Below, piece by piece: positions 45,623-53,379 of a DNA stretch of 64,000 nt. The notes under the pieces are model-generated. The model was given only the letters and a program-made list of their open reading frames with translations, searched no databases and was not told the origin of the DNA. Both the position numbers and the translations under genes were made by a program. Every line of letters starts with the position of its first letter. Positions within the stretch are counted from its first letter, which is position 1. Source of the DNA: Pseudonocardia hierapolitana (lineage in GTDB: Bacteria > Actinomycetota > Actinomycetes > Mycobacteriales > Pseudonocardiaceae); the NCBI RefSeq assembly GCF_007994075.1, contig NZ_VIWU01000001.1, positions 2,976,001 through 3,040,000 on the forward strand, read 5' to 3'.

Positions 45623-46905
45623 GACGCCTGGCCCAGCTCGCGATCGATGTCGGCGATCACGCGCGCGGCGGCGTCGGCGACGCTCGCCCGCTCCAGCGCC
45701 ACCTCCTCCACGCCGCGGGCCATGATCGTGCGCCACGTCCCCGAGCCGGGCGGCGCCTCGTATCGGGGCTTCTGCTCCTGCGCCAGCTCCTGTTCGACGA
45801 CGGTGAGCATCTTCTTCTCGTCCTCGTTCGCCACGGCGTAGGCCTCCTGCAGCATCCGCGGGTTCGCGGGCGCGCCCACCGAGAGCCCCACGATGCGCAG
45901 GAACGCCGGGTCGTTGATGTTGAACTGCACGAGCCGGCCTGCGGCGTCGAGCGCGTCGTCGTCGATGCCCCGGTAGACGGCGAGCCGGCTCAGGTAGCCG
46001 AAGCGGTGGCCGGGGGCCGCGTCGGGGAGCACCGGCATCATCCGCAGGCCGAACTCGTAGTCGGGGAACATCGGCGCCTCGTCGGCGATGTGGTTCGAGT
46101 TGCCGAAGGTCATCAGCACCTTGTCGCCGACCACCTCCCACTCCGGCGACGCGCCCTCCTGCTCGGACAGGCTCGTCGTGGCACCTGCGCGCCGCAGCAC
46201 CTCCCACCACTCGAACCACCCCTCGAGCGCGGCGGCGTCGAAGCCCATGCGCCCGTCGGCGGTCCACAGGTCCTGCCCGTGCTGGCGCAGCCATGCCTCG
46301 AAGCACAGGTCGGCCTGGGCGTTGTAGTGGATGGCCTTGCGGCCCGCCGGGGCGTTGCGCGCGTAGTCGATCAGGAACTCCGAGAGCGCGTCCCAGGTCC
46401 AGCTCTGCGGGTCGTCGGCGGGCAGCTGGGCGCCTGCCTCGTCGAGGAAGGTCTGGTTGTAGCGCACGGCTGCCGTCAGCACGGAGCGCGGCAGCGTGTT
46501 CAGCTCGCCGTCGATCTTGAACGACTCCAGCTGCGCGGCGCTGAACGCGGAGAGGTCGAGGGAGCCGATGTCGTCGAGGCGCCGGTAGAGGCCCGCATCG
46601 TGGTAGCTCATGACGTGCGGTGACGGGATCCAGAAGACGTCGGGTACGTCGCGGCCCGCCGTCTGGACGGTGATGCGTTCCTGGAACGCGTCGTAGTCGG
46701 CGAACTCGGGCCGGACCTCGATCCCGGGGTTCTGCGCGACGAACGCGTCCAGCGCGGCCGTGTACTTCTGCTGCCGGACCGTGTCGCCCCACCACGCGTA
46801 GCGGATCGCGCTGCCGTCCGACCCGCCGCCGCAGGAGGCGAGCGCCGTCATCCCGGCTCCGAGTCCGACCAGCTGCATGAAACGTCGTCGGTTCATCGGG
46901 TCCAT
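45619..46905 (-). CDS. Sugar ABC transporter solute-binding lipoprotein
   Basis: A 428-residue extracellular solute-binding protein of family 1. The signal peptide MDPMNRRRFMQLVGLGAGMT has a twin-arginine-like RRRF, and the lipobox LASC places the lipid-bound Cys at residue 24. The mature part begins with the family strand IRYAWWGDTVRQQKYTAALDAF, and DVFWIPSPHVMSYHDAGLYRRL follows. GAGGAG lies about 6 bases before ATG 46905. It is the first gene of the operon and faces the GntR regulator across an intergenic region with two operator-like sites. Confidence 0.92.
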   Translation of the reverse strand: MDPMNRRRFMQLVGLGAGMTALASCGGGSDGSAIRYAWWGDTVRQQKYTAALDAFVAQNPGIEVRPEFADYDAFQERITVQTAGRDVPDVFWIPSPHVMSYHDAGLYRRLDDIGSLDLSAFSAAQLESFKIDGELNTLPRSVLTAAVRYNQTFLDEAGAQLPADDPQSWTWDALSEFLIDYARNAPAGRKAIHYNAQADLCFEAWLRQHGQDLWTADGRMGFDAAALEGWFEWWEVLRRAGATTSLSEQEGASPEWEVVGDKVLMTFGNSNHIADEAPMFPDYEFGLRMMPVLPDAAPGHRFGYLSRLAVYRGIDDDALDAAGRLVQFNINDPAFLRIVGLSVGAPANPRMLQEAYAVANEDEKKMLTVVEQELAQEQKPRYEAPPGSGTWRTIMARGVEEVALERASVADAAARVIADIDRELGQAS

Positions 46906-46964
46906 CGAGGTGCTCCTCGGCTCTGAGGTGGATGCGGCCGTGCCGACGCTACGAACTGGTGCAC

Positions 46965-47000
46965 TTGTCAGTCAAGATGCTCTGCATACTTGTCTAACAA
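46965..47000. promoter_or_regulatory. Two GntR-type operator sites for the sugar cluster
   Basis: TTGTCTAACAA (46990-47000) fits the FadR/FCD consensus TNGTNNNACNA exactly. A near-copy TTGTCAGTCAA (46965-46975) lies 25 bases to its left, centre to centre. They lie between the solute-binding protein and GntR genes and are unlike the ACYGTATGCRGT sites, so this is a separate circuit. Confidence 0.6.
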
Positions 47001-47025
47001 TTTTGCCGGGCAGTAGCGTAGGCGC

Positions 47026-47727
47026 ATGTCGGCAGGCACGTCGCGGTTCACGCTCGCGCCGTCGTCGATGATCGACGCGCTGTACGAGTCGATGCGGCAG
47101 CGGATCATCAACGGCGAGATCGCCGCGGGCGAGAAGGTCACCGAGGCACGGGTGGCCGGCGAGTACGCGGTCGCCCGCCCCACGGCCAAGGCCTGCCTGG
47201 AGCGGCTCACGGCCGCCGGGCTCCTGCAGCGCACGGCCCACCGCACCGCGGTGGTGCCCGAGCTCGGCGTGGCCGAGATCCTCGACCTCTACTTCGCGCG
47301 CGACTCGATCGAACGGCGCGCGGTGCAGCGGCTCGCCGAGCTGGGCACGGTCCCGGACGAGGCCCGCGGAGCCCAAGAGAACATCGAGCGCGCGGTGGCC
47401 GACAAGGACTTCGCGCACCAGGTGGAAGCCGACATCGCGTTCCACACCTCACTGGTCGACGCCGTGGGCAGCAAGCGGCTCTCCCGCATGCACGAACTGA
47501 TCATGGGCGAGGTGCACCTCACGATGGGCCAGTTCCAGGCCCACCGCACCACCGACCCCCACACCGTGGCCGCGGAGCACGGGGCGATCCTCGCGGCGAT
47601 CGAGACAGGCGATCCCGCGGCTGCCGCCGACCACCTGTCCGACCACCTGCGGGCCGCGCGGGACCGGCTGGTCGCCCGGCTGGCCCGCGACGAACGACAG
47701 CAGGAACCTCCGCGCGTGGGCGTTTGA
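47026..47727 (+). CDS. GntR-family regulator (FCD subfamily) of the sugar cluster
   Basis: A 233-residue regulator. The winged helix is at about residues 15-80 (DALYESMRQRIINGEIAAGE, VTEARVAGEYAVARPTAKACLERL). The FCD domain has HQVEADIAFHTSLVDAVGS and TVAAEHGAILAAIETGD with the metal-ligand His residues. It is divergent from the importer operon and probably represses it until a sugar acid or similar ligand binds. There is no close resemblance to the regulator at 9402 beyond the family. Confidence 0.88.
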   Translation: MSAGTSRFTLAPSSMIDALYESMRQRIINGEIAAGEKVTEARVAGEYAVARPTAKACLERLTAAGLLQRTAHRTAVVPELGVAEILDLYFARDSIERRAVQRLAELGTVPDEARGAQENIERAVADKDFAHQVEADIAFHTSLVDAVGSKRLSRMHELIMGEVHLTMGQFQAHRTTDPHTVAAEHGAILAAIETGDPAAAADHLSDHLRAARDRLVARLARDERQQEPPRVGV

Positions 47728-48081
47728 CCGCAGCGAGCAGCACGGGAACGTCCAGGCGGTGACGGCGGCGTGCCTTCGCGCCGATCTCGACGTGGTGATC
47801 GCCGTCAGGAGCGCACGAGCGATGCGGGTGCCGCAACCGCGTGCGTCTCGGGCCCGCGTGGGGCCTCACAGGCTGTGGATCGATCGCCGGAAGCGAGCAG
47901 CCCCCGATCCATTCTTCCCCAGGGGGCCGACGAGAACGGGCTGGTCAGCCACCTGCTGACCGAGTTGTCCACATCAACCACAGGTTGTCCACAGGTTCGG
48001 TGATCGTCCGCCACACGCCCCCTCGACCGGCCACGCTGGCTCGTACCCGGCTCGCCCGACCGGGTCCACGAGGAGGCTGTC
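47728..48081. other. Intergenic region upstream of ssd
   Basis: No gene is seen. It contains two perfect DnaA-box-like repeats at 47965-47993 and a partial inverted one (TGTGGATCG near 47875). The ssd promoter should lie here, but no clear -35/-10 pair stood out. Confidence 0.5.
47965..47993 (+). promoter_or_regulatory. Two direct DnaA-box-like repeats
   Basis: TTGTCCACA at 47965-47973 and again at 47985-47993, exactly 20 bases apart, both matching the actinobacterial DnaA box. They lie 89 bases or more upstream of ssd. dnaA, dnaN and an AT-rich unwinding region are absent, so this is not oriC. Confidence 0.6.
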
Positions 48082-49194
48082 GTGCGATCGAGAGAGATGA
48101 CGGAGCGGCCGGGTCCGCCGCCCCGAGGCCTGGTCATGGTCTCCGACCCCGACCTGCTCGACGCGCTCCTGCGGCTCGCGGCGGCCGCGGGGTGCGAGAT
48201 GCAGCGCGCGGTCGATCCCCCGCAGGCCCGCGCGTTCTGGAGCGACGCCCCGCTGGTGCTGCTCGACGCCGCCGCGGCCGCGCAGTGCGCCCGGGCCGGC
48301 CTGCCCCGGCGCGGCGACGTCGTCCTCGCCGTACGCGGCGAACCGCCGGCCTCGGTGTGGCGGCACGCGGTCGCCGTCGGGGCCGAGCACGTCATCACGC
48401 TGCCCGAGGCCGAGCAGTGGCTGGTCGCCGCGCTCACCGACGCCGCTGAGGGCCCGCGTCCGGGCGGCACCGTGCTCGCCGTCGTCGGCGGCCGCGGCGG
48501 AGCCGGGGCATCGGTGCTGGCCGCGGCCGTCGCGGTCACCGCGGTGCGCGAGGGTGCCCGAGCCCTCCTCGTCGACTGCGACCCGCTCGGCGGCGGGCTC
48601 GATCTCGTCCTCGGCGCGGAGGACCTCGGCGGGCTGCGCTGGCCCGGCGTCGGGGTCGAGGGCGGCCGGGTCCCGGCCTCGGCCCTCCACGCGGCACTCC
48701 CGTCACCCCGTGTCGGGCGCCGCGAGGGCGCGCTCGGCGTCCTCTCCTGCGACCGCAGCACCCACGGGCCCGCGCCCGCGGCCGTGCGCGCCGTGGTCGA
48801 GGCGGGCCGGCGGGCAGGCGACATCGTCGTGTGCGACCTCCCGCGCCATCCCACCGAGGCGGCGGCCGCCGCACTGGCGGTCGCCGACCTCGTCGCGCTC
48901 GTCGTCACCGCCGACGTCCGCTCCTCCGCCGCGGGCGCGCGGGTCGCCGCGCTGCTCGGCCGGCACGGCAGGCCGGTCCGAGCCGTCGTCCGCGGCCCTG
49001 CGCCGGGCGGTGTCGAGGCCGACGAGGTGGCCAGGGCGGTGGGAGTCCCGCTGCTCGCCGCCATGCGCCCGGAGCCGGGGCTGGCGCGAGCGCTGGAGCG
49101 CGGCGAGGCTCCGCCGCGGCCCCACGGTCCACTGGCCGGCGCGGCCCGCGCCGTGCTCGCCGCGGTGCGCGCCGCATCGGGGGCGCGCTCATGA
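48082..49194 (+). CDS. ssd: Septum-site-determining protein Ssd (CpaE/MinD-like)
   Basis: A 370-residue MinD/ParA-superfamily protein. An N-terminal receiver-like domain (about 15-125, VMVSDPDLLDALLRLAAAAG) precedes the ATPase-like domain, whose P-loop is the deviant VVGGRGGAGASVLAAAVAVT (about 134-153), followed by LLVDCDPLGGGLDLVLGAED. The order and size match mycobacterial Ssd (Rv3660c), which influences septation and is co-transcribed with the tad pilus genes. The P-loop GGRGGAGAS lacks the usual Lys-Thr/Ser ending, so ATP hydrolysis is doubtful. The GTG start is at 48082; an ATGA overlap leads into tadA. Confidence 0.85.
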   Translation: MRSREMTERPGPPPRGLVMVSDPDLLDALLRLAAAAGCEMQRAVDPPQARAFWSDAPLVLLDAAAAAQCARAGLPRRGDVVLAVRGEPPASVWRHAVAVGAEHVITLPEAEQWLVAALTDAAEGPRPGGTVLAVVGGRGGAGASVLAAAVAVTAVREGARALLVDCDPLGGGLDLVLGAEDLGGLRWPGVGVEGGRVPASALHAALPSPRVGRREGALGVLSCDRSTHGPAPAAVRAVVEAGRRAGDIVVCDLPRHPTEAAAAALAVADLVALVVTADVRSSAAGARVAALLGRHGRPVRAVVRGPAPGGVEADEVARAVGVPLLAAMRPEPGLARALERGEAPPRPHGPLAGAARAVLAAVRAASGARS

Positions 49195-50393
49195 ACGCGC
49201 ACGCCGGCACGGCGCCACCGGCCGACACCACCCCGCTCGTCGACAGGGTGCGCTCCCGGCTCGCCGCCACCGGTGGCGAGCTCACCCAGGCCGCCGTGGC
49301 CGCGGCCGTGCGGGCCGAGTCCGGAGGGGTCGTCTCCGACCTCGACGTGCTGTCCGCGCTGCGGGTACTGCGCCAGGAGTTCATCGGCGCAGGCCCGCTC
49401 GACCAGCTGCTGCGCGACCCGCGCACCACAGACGTCCTCGTCTGCGGGCCCGCCTCGGTGTGGGTCGACCGAGGAGCCGGCCTCGAGCGCACCGCGGTCC
49501 GCTTCCCCGACGACGGCGCGGTGCGCCGCCTCGCGCAGCGCCTCGCGATCGCCGCCGGACGTCGCCTCGACGACGCCAGCCCGTACGTCGACGGCTGGGT
49601 CGCCGACGCGGGCGTGCGGCTGCACGCCGTGCTGCCACCGGTCGCCGCCGACGGCACCTGCCTGTCGCTGCGCGTCCTCCGCCCGGCGGCCCACGACCTC
49701 GCCGCGTTGCGCGCGTCGGGCACCATCGACGCCACCGGCGAGGCGGTGCTGCGCGCGGTGCTCGCCGCCCGGCTCGCGTTCGTCGTCTCGGGGGGCACGG
49801 GCAGCGGCAAGACCACGATCCTCGCGGCACTCCTCGCCGCCGTCGACCCGCGGGAGCGCGTGGTCTGCGTCGAGGACGCCGAGGAGCTGCGGCCGCGCCA
49901 CCCGCACGTCGTGCGGCTCGTCGCCCGGCCCGCCAACATCGAGGGCGCAGGCGGGGTCACGCTGCGCGACCTCGTGCGGCAGGCCCTCCGGATGCGACCC
50001 GACCGCCTGATCGTCGGCGAGGTGCGCGGCGGCGAGGTGTGCGACCTGCTCGCCGCGCTCAACACCGGCCACGACGGCGGCGCGGGCACCATCCACGCCA
50101 ACTCCGCACGCGAGGTTCCCGCGCGGATGGAGGCGCTCGCCGCCGCAGGCGGGCTGCCCCGCGACGCGCTCCACAGCCAGCTCGCCGCGGCCGTGCAGGT
50201 CGTGCTGCACATGCACCGGCTGCCGTCCGGGGCACGGGTGCTCGACACGGTCGCCGTGCTGGGCCATGACCTCCACACCGACCACCACGCGGTCACCGTC
50301 CGACCGGTCTGGACACGGGCGCAGGGCTGGACCGCAGACCGCCCCGTGCTCGGTGCGCTGCTCGAGGAGCGGGAGGTGACCCTCCCGTGGTGA
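49191..50393 (+). CDS. tadA: Tad/Flp pilus assembly ATPase TadA (CpaF)
   Basis: A 400-residue secretion ATPase driving Tad pilus assembly. The N-terminal helical domain has EFIGAGPLDQLLRDPRTTDV. Walker A is GGTGSGKT (201-208), the Asp box is VVCVEDAEELRPRHPHVVRL, Walker B is LIVGEVRGGEV, and the His box is GTIHANSA. The length is that of actinobacterial TadA. Its GTG/ATG overlaps with ssd and tadB indicate a single transcript. Confidence 0.92.
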   Translation: MNAHAGTAPPADTTPLVDRVRSRLAATGGELTQAAVAAAVRAESGGVVSDLDVLSALRVLRQEFIGAGPLDQLLRDPRTTDVLVCGPASVWVDRGAGLERTAVRFPDDGAVRRLAQRLAIAAGRRLDDASPYVDGWVADAGVRLHAVLPPVAADGTCLSLRVLRPAAHDLAALRASGTIDATGEAVLRAVLAARLAFVVSGGTGSGKTTILAALLAAVDPRERVVCVEDAEELRPRHPHVVRLVARPANIEGAGGVTLRDLVRQALRMRPDRLIVGEVRGGEVCDLLAALNTGHDGGAGTIHANSAREVPARMEALAAAGGLPRDALHSQLAAAVQVVLHMHRLPSGARVLDTVAVLGHDLHTDHHAVTVRPVWTRAQGWTADRPVLGALLEEREVTLPW

Positions 50394-51193
50394 ACGCCGC
50401 TGCCGCGTGCGCCGCACTCGCCGCTGCCGTCGCCTGCACACCACCACCGCCCGCGGTGGCCCGGTTCGCGGCGCTGTGGCCGGCCACGCGCCCCCCGCGC
50501 ATCCGGTGGCCGAACCTCGTCGGGCCCGTTCTCGCTGGCGGGCTCGTTGGGGCCGTGCTCGCCGGGGTGGGCGGTGCGCTCGCCGGCGCGGTCGCCGCGC
50601 TCGTGGTCCGGCAGCGACGGGCGGTCCGGCGTGCGGCCCACGACAGGGCCACCGCCGCCGAGCAGCTGGCCGCCGCGGTTGCCCGCATCACCGACGAGCT
50701 GCGCGCCGGTAGCCATCCGGCCGCGGCGCTCGCGGGCATCGACGCCGACGGCCCGCTCGCCCGATCCGTGCTCGCCCCGGCCGCGGTGGCCGCGCGCCTC
50801 GGCGACGGGATCGTGCCGGCGCTGCGGCGTGGCGGCGTGACCCGCGCCGAGATCAACGCCGACGTCGAACGGATCGCCACGGCGTGGGCGCTCGCCGAAC
50901 GGCACGGCATCCCGCTCGCCGACCTGCTCGGCCGTGCCCATGAGGACATCCGCTGGCGGGTCCGGTTCGCCGCCACCGTCCGGGCACAGCTCGCCGGGCC
51001 GCGTGCCACCGCTGCGGTGCTCACCACGCTGCCGGTCCTCGGCATCGCGCTCGGGCAGTTGATCGGCGCCGACCCGATCGGCGTCCTGCGCGGCGGCCCG
51101 CTCGGACAGGTCCTGCTGGTCATCGGCGTCGTGCTGCTGGCTGCGGGCAGCGCGTGGTCGGAGCGGATCCTCGGTTCGGCGGTACCCCGATGA
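50387..51193 (+). CDS. tadB: Tad pilus inner-membrane platform protein TadB
   Basis: A 268-residue GspF-like protein. The first helices are at about 1-17 and 44-72, then a cytosolic helical domain with RITDELRAGSHPAAALAGI and WALAERHGIPLADLLGRAHEDI. Two C-terminal helices follow, separated by LGQLIGADPIGVLRGGPLGQVL, a typical TadB/TadC ending. GTG 50387 and GTG 50390 are both possible starts; both overlap the tadA stop. Confidence 0.85.
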   Translation: MVNAAAACAALAAAVACTPPPPAVARFAALWPATRPPRIRWPNLVGPVLAGGLVGAVLAGVGGALAGAVAALVVRQRRAVRRAAHDRATAAEQLAAAVARITDELRAGSHPAAALAGIDADGPLARSVLAPAAVAARLGDGIVPALRRGGVTRAEINADVERIATAWALAERHGIPLADLLGRAHEDIRWRVRFAATVRAQLAGPRATAAVLTTLPVLGIALGQLIGADPIGVLRGGPLGQVLLVIGVVLLAAGSAWSERILGSAVPR

Positions 51194-51939
51194 CGGGCGG
51201 GCAGCCGGTCTCGTCCGGCCAGATCGTGGCGCTGGTTCTGCTCGCCGCCGCGCTCCTCCTCTGCGGCGCCCGGCACGGCCACCACCGGCTCCGCGCGCTG
51301 CAGACCCCACCGTCACACCCACCTGGAGAAAGCCCTCCGGTCCGCCCGGCGTGGATCGCGGTCGGCGCTGCGGCCACCGGCGCACTGGGCTGGGCGGCCG
51401 CCGGTGCCCCGGCCGGGCTGCTGCTCGCCGCCGCCGCGGCGGGCGCGGGCGTCCTCGCGGCGCGCCGCGGCCGGCCGGACGGAGCGCTCGCTCCCGAGCC
51501 GGACACGGAGCTCGCGGCCGGCTGGGAGCTGCTCGCCGTGTGCCTGGAGGCAGGGCTGCCCGTCGCGCTCGCCGTCACGGCGGCCGCCGAACCGCTCCGG
51601 GGTGCCGTCGGTGCGCGCCTGCGCCGCACCGCGGGCCTGCTCGAGCTCGGCGCCGACGCGGAGGCGGCGTGGATCGCCGCGGAGCGGCTGCCTGCCCTCG
51701 CCACGTTCGCCCGTGCGGCGGGGCGGTCGGCGAGCACCGGTTCGGCGCTGGCCCAGGTCGCCCGTGCCGAGGCCGAGCGGATCAGGGCCGGCCTGCTCGA
51801 CACGGCGCAGGCGAAGGCCCAGCGCGCCGCCGTGCTCATCACCGCGCCGCTCGGCGTGTGCTTCCTGCCGGCATTCCTGGTCCTGGGCATAGCCCCGGTC
51901 GTCGTCGGCCTCGCCGGCGAGGTGCTCGCGAACTGGTGA
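51190..51939 (+). CDS. tadC: Tad pilus inner-membrane platform protein TadC
   Basis: A 249-residue GspF-like protein pairing with TadB. Helix 1 is QIVALVLLAAALLLCGARHG. A second hydrophobic stretch at 55-90 follows a Pro-rich linker, then the cytosolic domain (WELLAVCLEAGLPVALAVTAA, ASTGSALAQVARAEAERIRAGL) and a C-terminal hydrophobic pair (AAVLITAPLGVCFLPAFLVLGIAPVVVG). The ATG overlaps the tadB stop by 4 bases. The family is clear from position and fold; primary similarity in this group is low. Confidence 0.82.
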   Translation: MTGGQPVSSGQIVALVLLAAALLLCGARHGHHRLRALQTPPSHPPGESPPVRPAWIAVGAAATGALGWAAAGAPAGLLLAAAAAGAGVLAARRGRPDGALAPEPDTELAAGWELLAVCLEAGLPVALAVTAAAEPLRGAVGARLRRTAGLLELGADAEAAWIAAERLPALATFARAAGRSASTGSALAQVARAEAERIRAGLLDTAQAKAQRAAVLITAPLGVCFLPAFLVLGIAPVVVGLAGEVLANW

Positions 51940-51971
51940 GCACCGTCCACCCACGAGAAGAGGAGAGAACA

Positions 51972-52190
51972 ATGATCCAGTCCCACGCCACCCGTCCGGT
52001 CAGCACGCAGCTGCAGTCACGGCTGCGCAGGCTCGTCCACGACGACCGGGGAATGAGCACGGTCGAATACGCAATAGGCACGGTGGCCGCCGCCGCCTTC
52101 GGGGCACTGCTCTACACGGTCGTCACCGGCGACTCGATCCTCACGGCGCTCACCGGGCTCGTCGAGCGCGCCCTGACGGTCACGTTCTGA
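51972..52190 (+). CDS. Flp-like pilin, DUF4244 protein
   Basis: A 72-residue protein with a strong AGGAGAG site. After a basic leader, RRLVHDDRGMSTVEYAIGTVAAAAFGALLY carries the Flp/TadE-like prepilin signature: cleavage after Gly, then M-S-T-x-E-Y and a hydrophobic helix. This is the DUF4244 pattern of mycobacterial Rv3656c. It is the likely major pilin of the tad system. Its stop overlaps the next ATG (TGATG). Confidence 0.85.
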   Translation: MIQSHATRPVSTQLQSRLRRLVHDDRGMSTVEYAIGTVAAAAFGALLYTVVTGDSILTALTGLVERALTVTF

Positions 52191-52573
52191 TGGGCGCCCG
52201 GGTCCCGGCCAGGCGCCGACGCCGGGAAACGGCCGACGACCGGGATCGTGGAGCCGTCACCGTCGAGGCGGCGCTCGCCTTGTGCAGCCTCGCGGTGTTC
52301 CTCGCCGTGGCGGTCGGCGCCATCGCCGCGGCGGGCGGGTCCATCCGGTGCGTCGACGCGGCCCGCGAGCTCGCCCGGCTCGCCGCTCGCGGTGAGGCCG
52401 ACCGCGGCCACGCCGTCGCCGCCCAGCTGGCGCCGTCCGGCGCCCGCCTGACGCTGCGCGCCGAGGGCGACCTCGTGGTCGCCGAGGTGTCGGCGGATGT
52501 CCTGCACCCCCTCCCGGTGCGGATCGGAGGTCGCGCGGTAGCGGCACTCGAGCCGGGAGCCACGCCACCATGA
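52190..52573 (+). CDS. TadE-like minor pilin
   Basis: A 127-residue TadE-family protein. A basic N-terminus (RRRRRETADDRDRG) precedes the prepilin-like helix AVTVEAALALCSLAVFLAVAVGAIA, with Glu five residues after the likely cleavage Gly. VDAARELARLAARGE and a beta-rich domain follow. It corresponds to mycobacterial Rv3655c. It overlaps the following TadE/G-like gene by 4 bases (ATGA). Confidence 0.85.
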   Translation: MGARVPARRRRRETADDRDRGAVTVEAALALCSLAVFLAVAVGAIAAAGGSIRCVDAARELARLAARGEADRGHAVAAQLAPSGARLTLRAEGDLVVAEVSADVLHPLPVRIGGRAVAALEPGATPP

Positions 52574-52929
52574 GCGGCCACCCACGCCGCTCCCACGACG
52601 GAGGCAGCGCCACCGTGTGGGCGGCGGTCGGCGTAGCAGTGATCACCACCGTGTTCGTCGTCGGGCTGCACCTGGGCGCCGCGGTGATCGCCCGGCACCG
52701 AGCCGAGGCGGCGGCCGACCTCGCCGCGCTCGCGGCGGCGGGCCTCGCCGTCGAGGGGCAGGAGGCCGCATGCCGCCGAGCCGGGGACGTGGCGGGAGCG
52801 GTGGGCGGCACCCTCACCTCGTGTCGGCTCGTCGGCTGGGACGCACTGGTGGAGGTCCGCGTACCGGCCGCGGTCACAGCGCCCGGCATCGGGATCGGCA
52901 CCGCCGCAGGCCGGGCGCGGGCCGGTCCG
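52570..52929 (+). CDS. TadE/G-like protein (helicase/secretion-neighbourhood type), 3' end unclear
   Basis: The first 120 codons match the Rv3654c-type protein: GSATVWAAVGVAVITTVFVVGLHLG as helix, then AAVIARHRAEAAADLAALAAAGLA, and a beta domain ending AAGRARAGP, where such proteins usually stop. Here no stop follows: the frame stays open to 56421, running antisense through the helicase gene and into hppA in another frame. That long product is not credible. Either the real stop was lost, or a frameshift (mutation or sequencing) hides it; a TGA in the next frame lies near 52999. The end given is that of the conserved part. Confidence 0.7.
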
Positions 52930-53379
52930 GTCCCCACAACGGGCACTTCGGAGCCCGCACCGCCTGCGGTCGGCGGCACACAGCCGAACGCACCAGCCGT
53001 GACTCAGCCGGTCGGCGCCCGGTGCGGCGGCAGACCGCCGAGCGCCACGACGAGCGGTATGCCGACGTGGGCAGGCGGACCTGCTTGCCTGGTGATCGCC
53101 CCACCCGCGGCCTTCCACGGCCGCCCGACGACTCGGCGCACCACGGGAACGCTCGTCGTCACATCGGTACCGATCAGCGACACGTACTGGAATCGGAGGG
53201 ATCCGACGCGCCTACTGGATGCAGTCCCCGGCCATGCACGCCAGGCCGGACCCCGGATGTCGCTCCCCAGACTGCGGTGGGGCCGGAACGTCGGAACCGA
53301 CGCCCACCCCATATCCGGCCCACCGCGCGCCGACCGTCGCCGGCCGGCCCGGCCCCCGACGTGGCCGGCCGGCGGCGGT
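52930..53379. other. Region between the TadE/G-like and helicase genes
   Basis: No stop in the TadE/G frame, no conserved protein and no hairpin strong enough to call a terminator. The codons here do not resemble any family known to me. Confidence 0.4.

Noticed and set aside
47965..47993. Chromosome origin
   Set aside because: Only two DnaA boxes, no AT-rich region, and dnaA/dnaN are absent; oriC is not supported.
48905..51385. 826-codon minus-strand frame, and an 880-codon one at 47805-50447
   Set aside because: Both shadow the ssd-tadABC operon, which has convincing motifs and overlapping starts on the plus strand.
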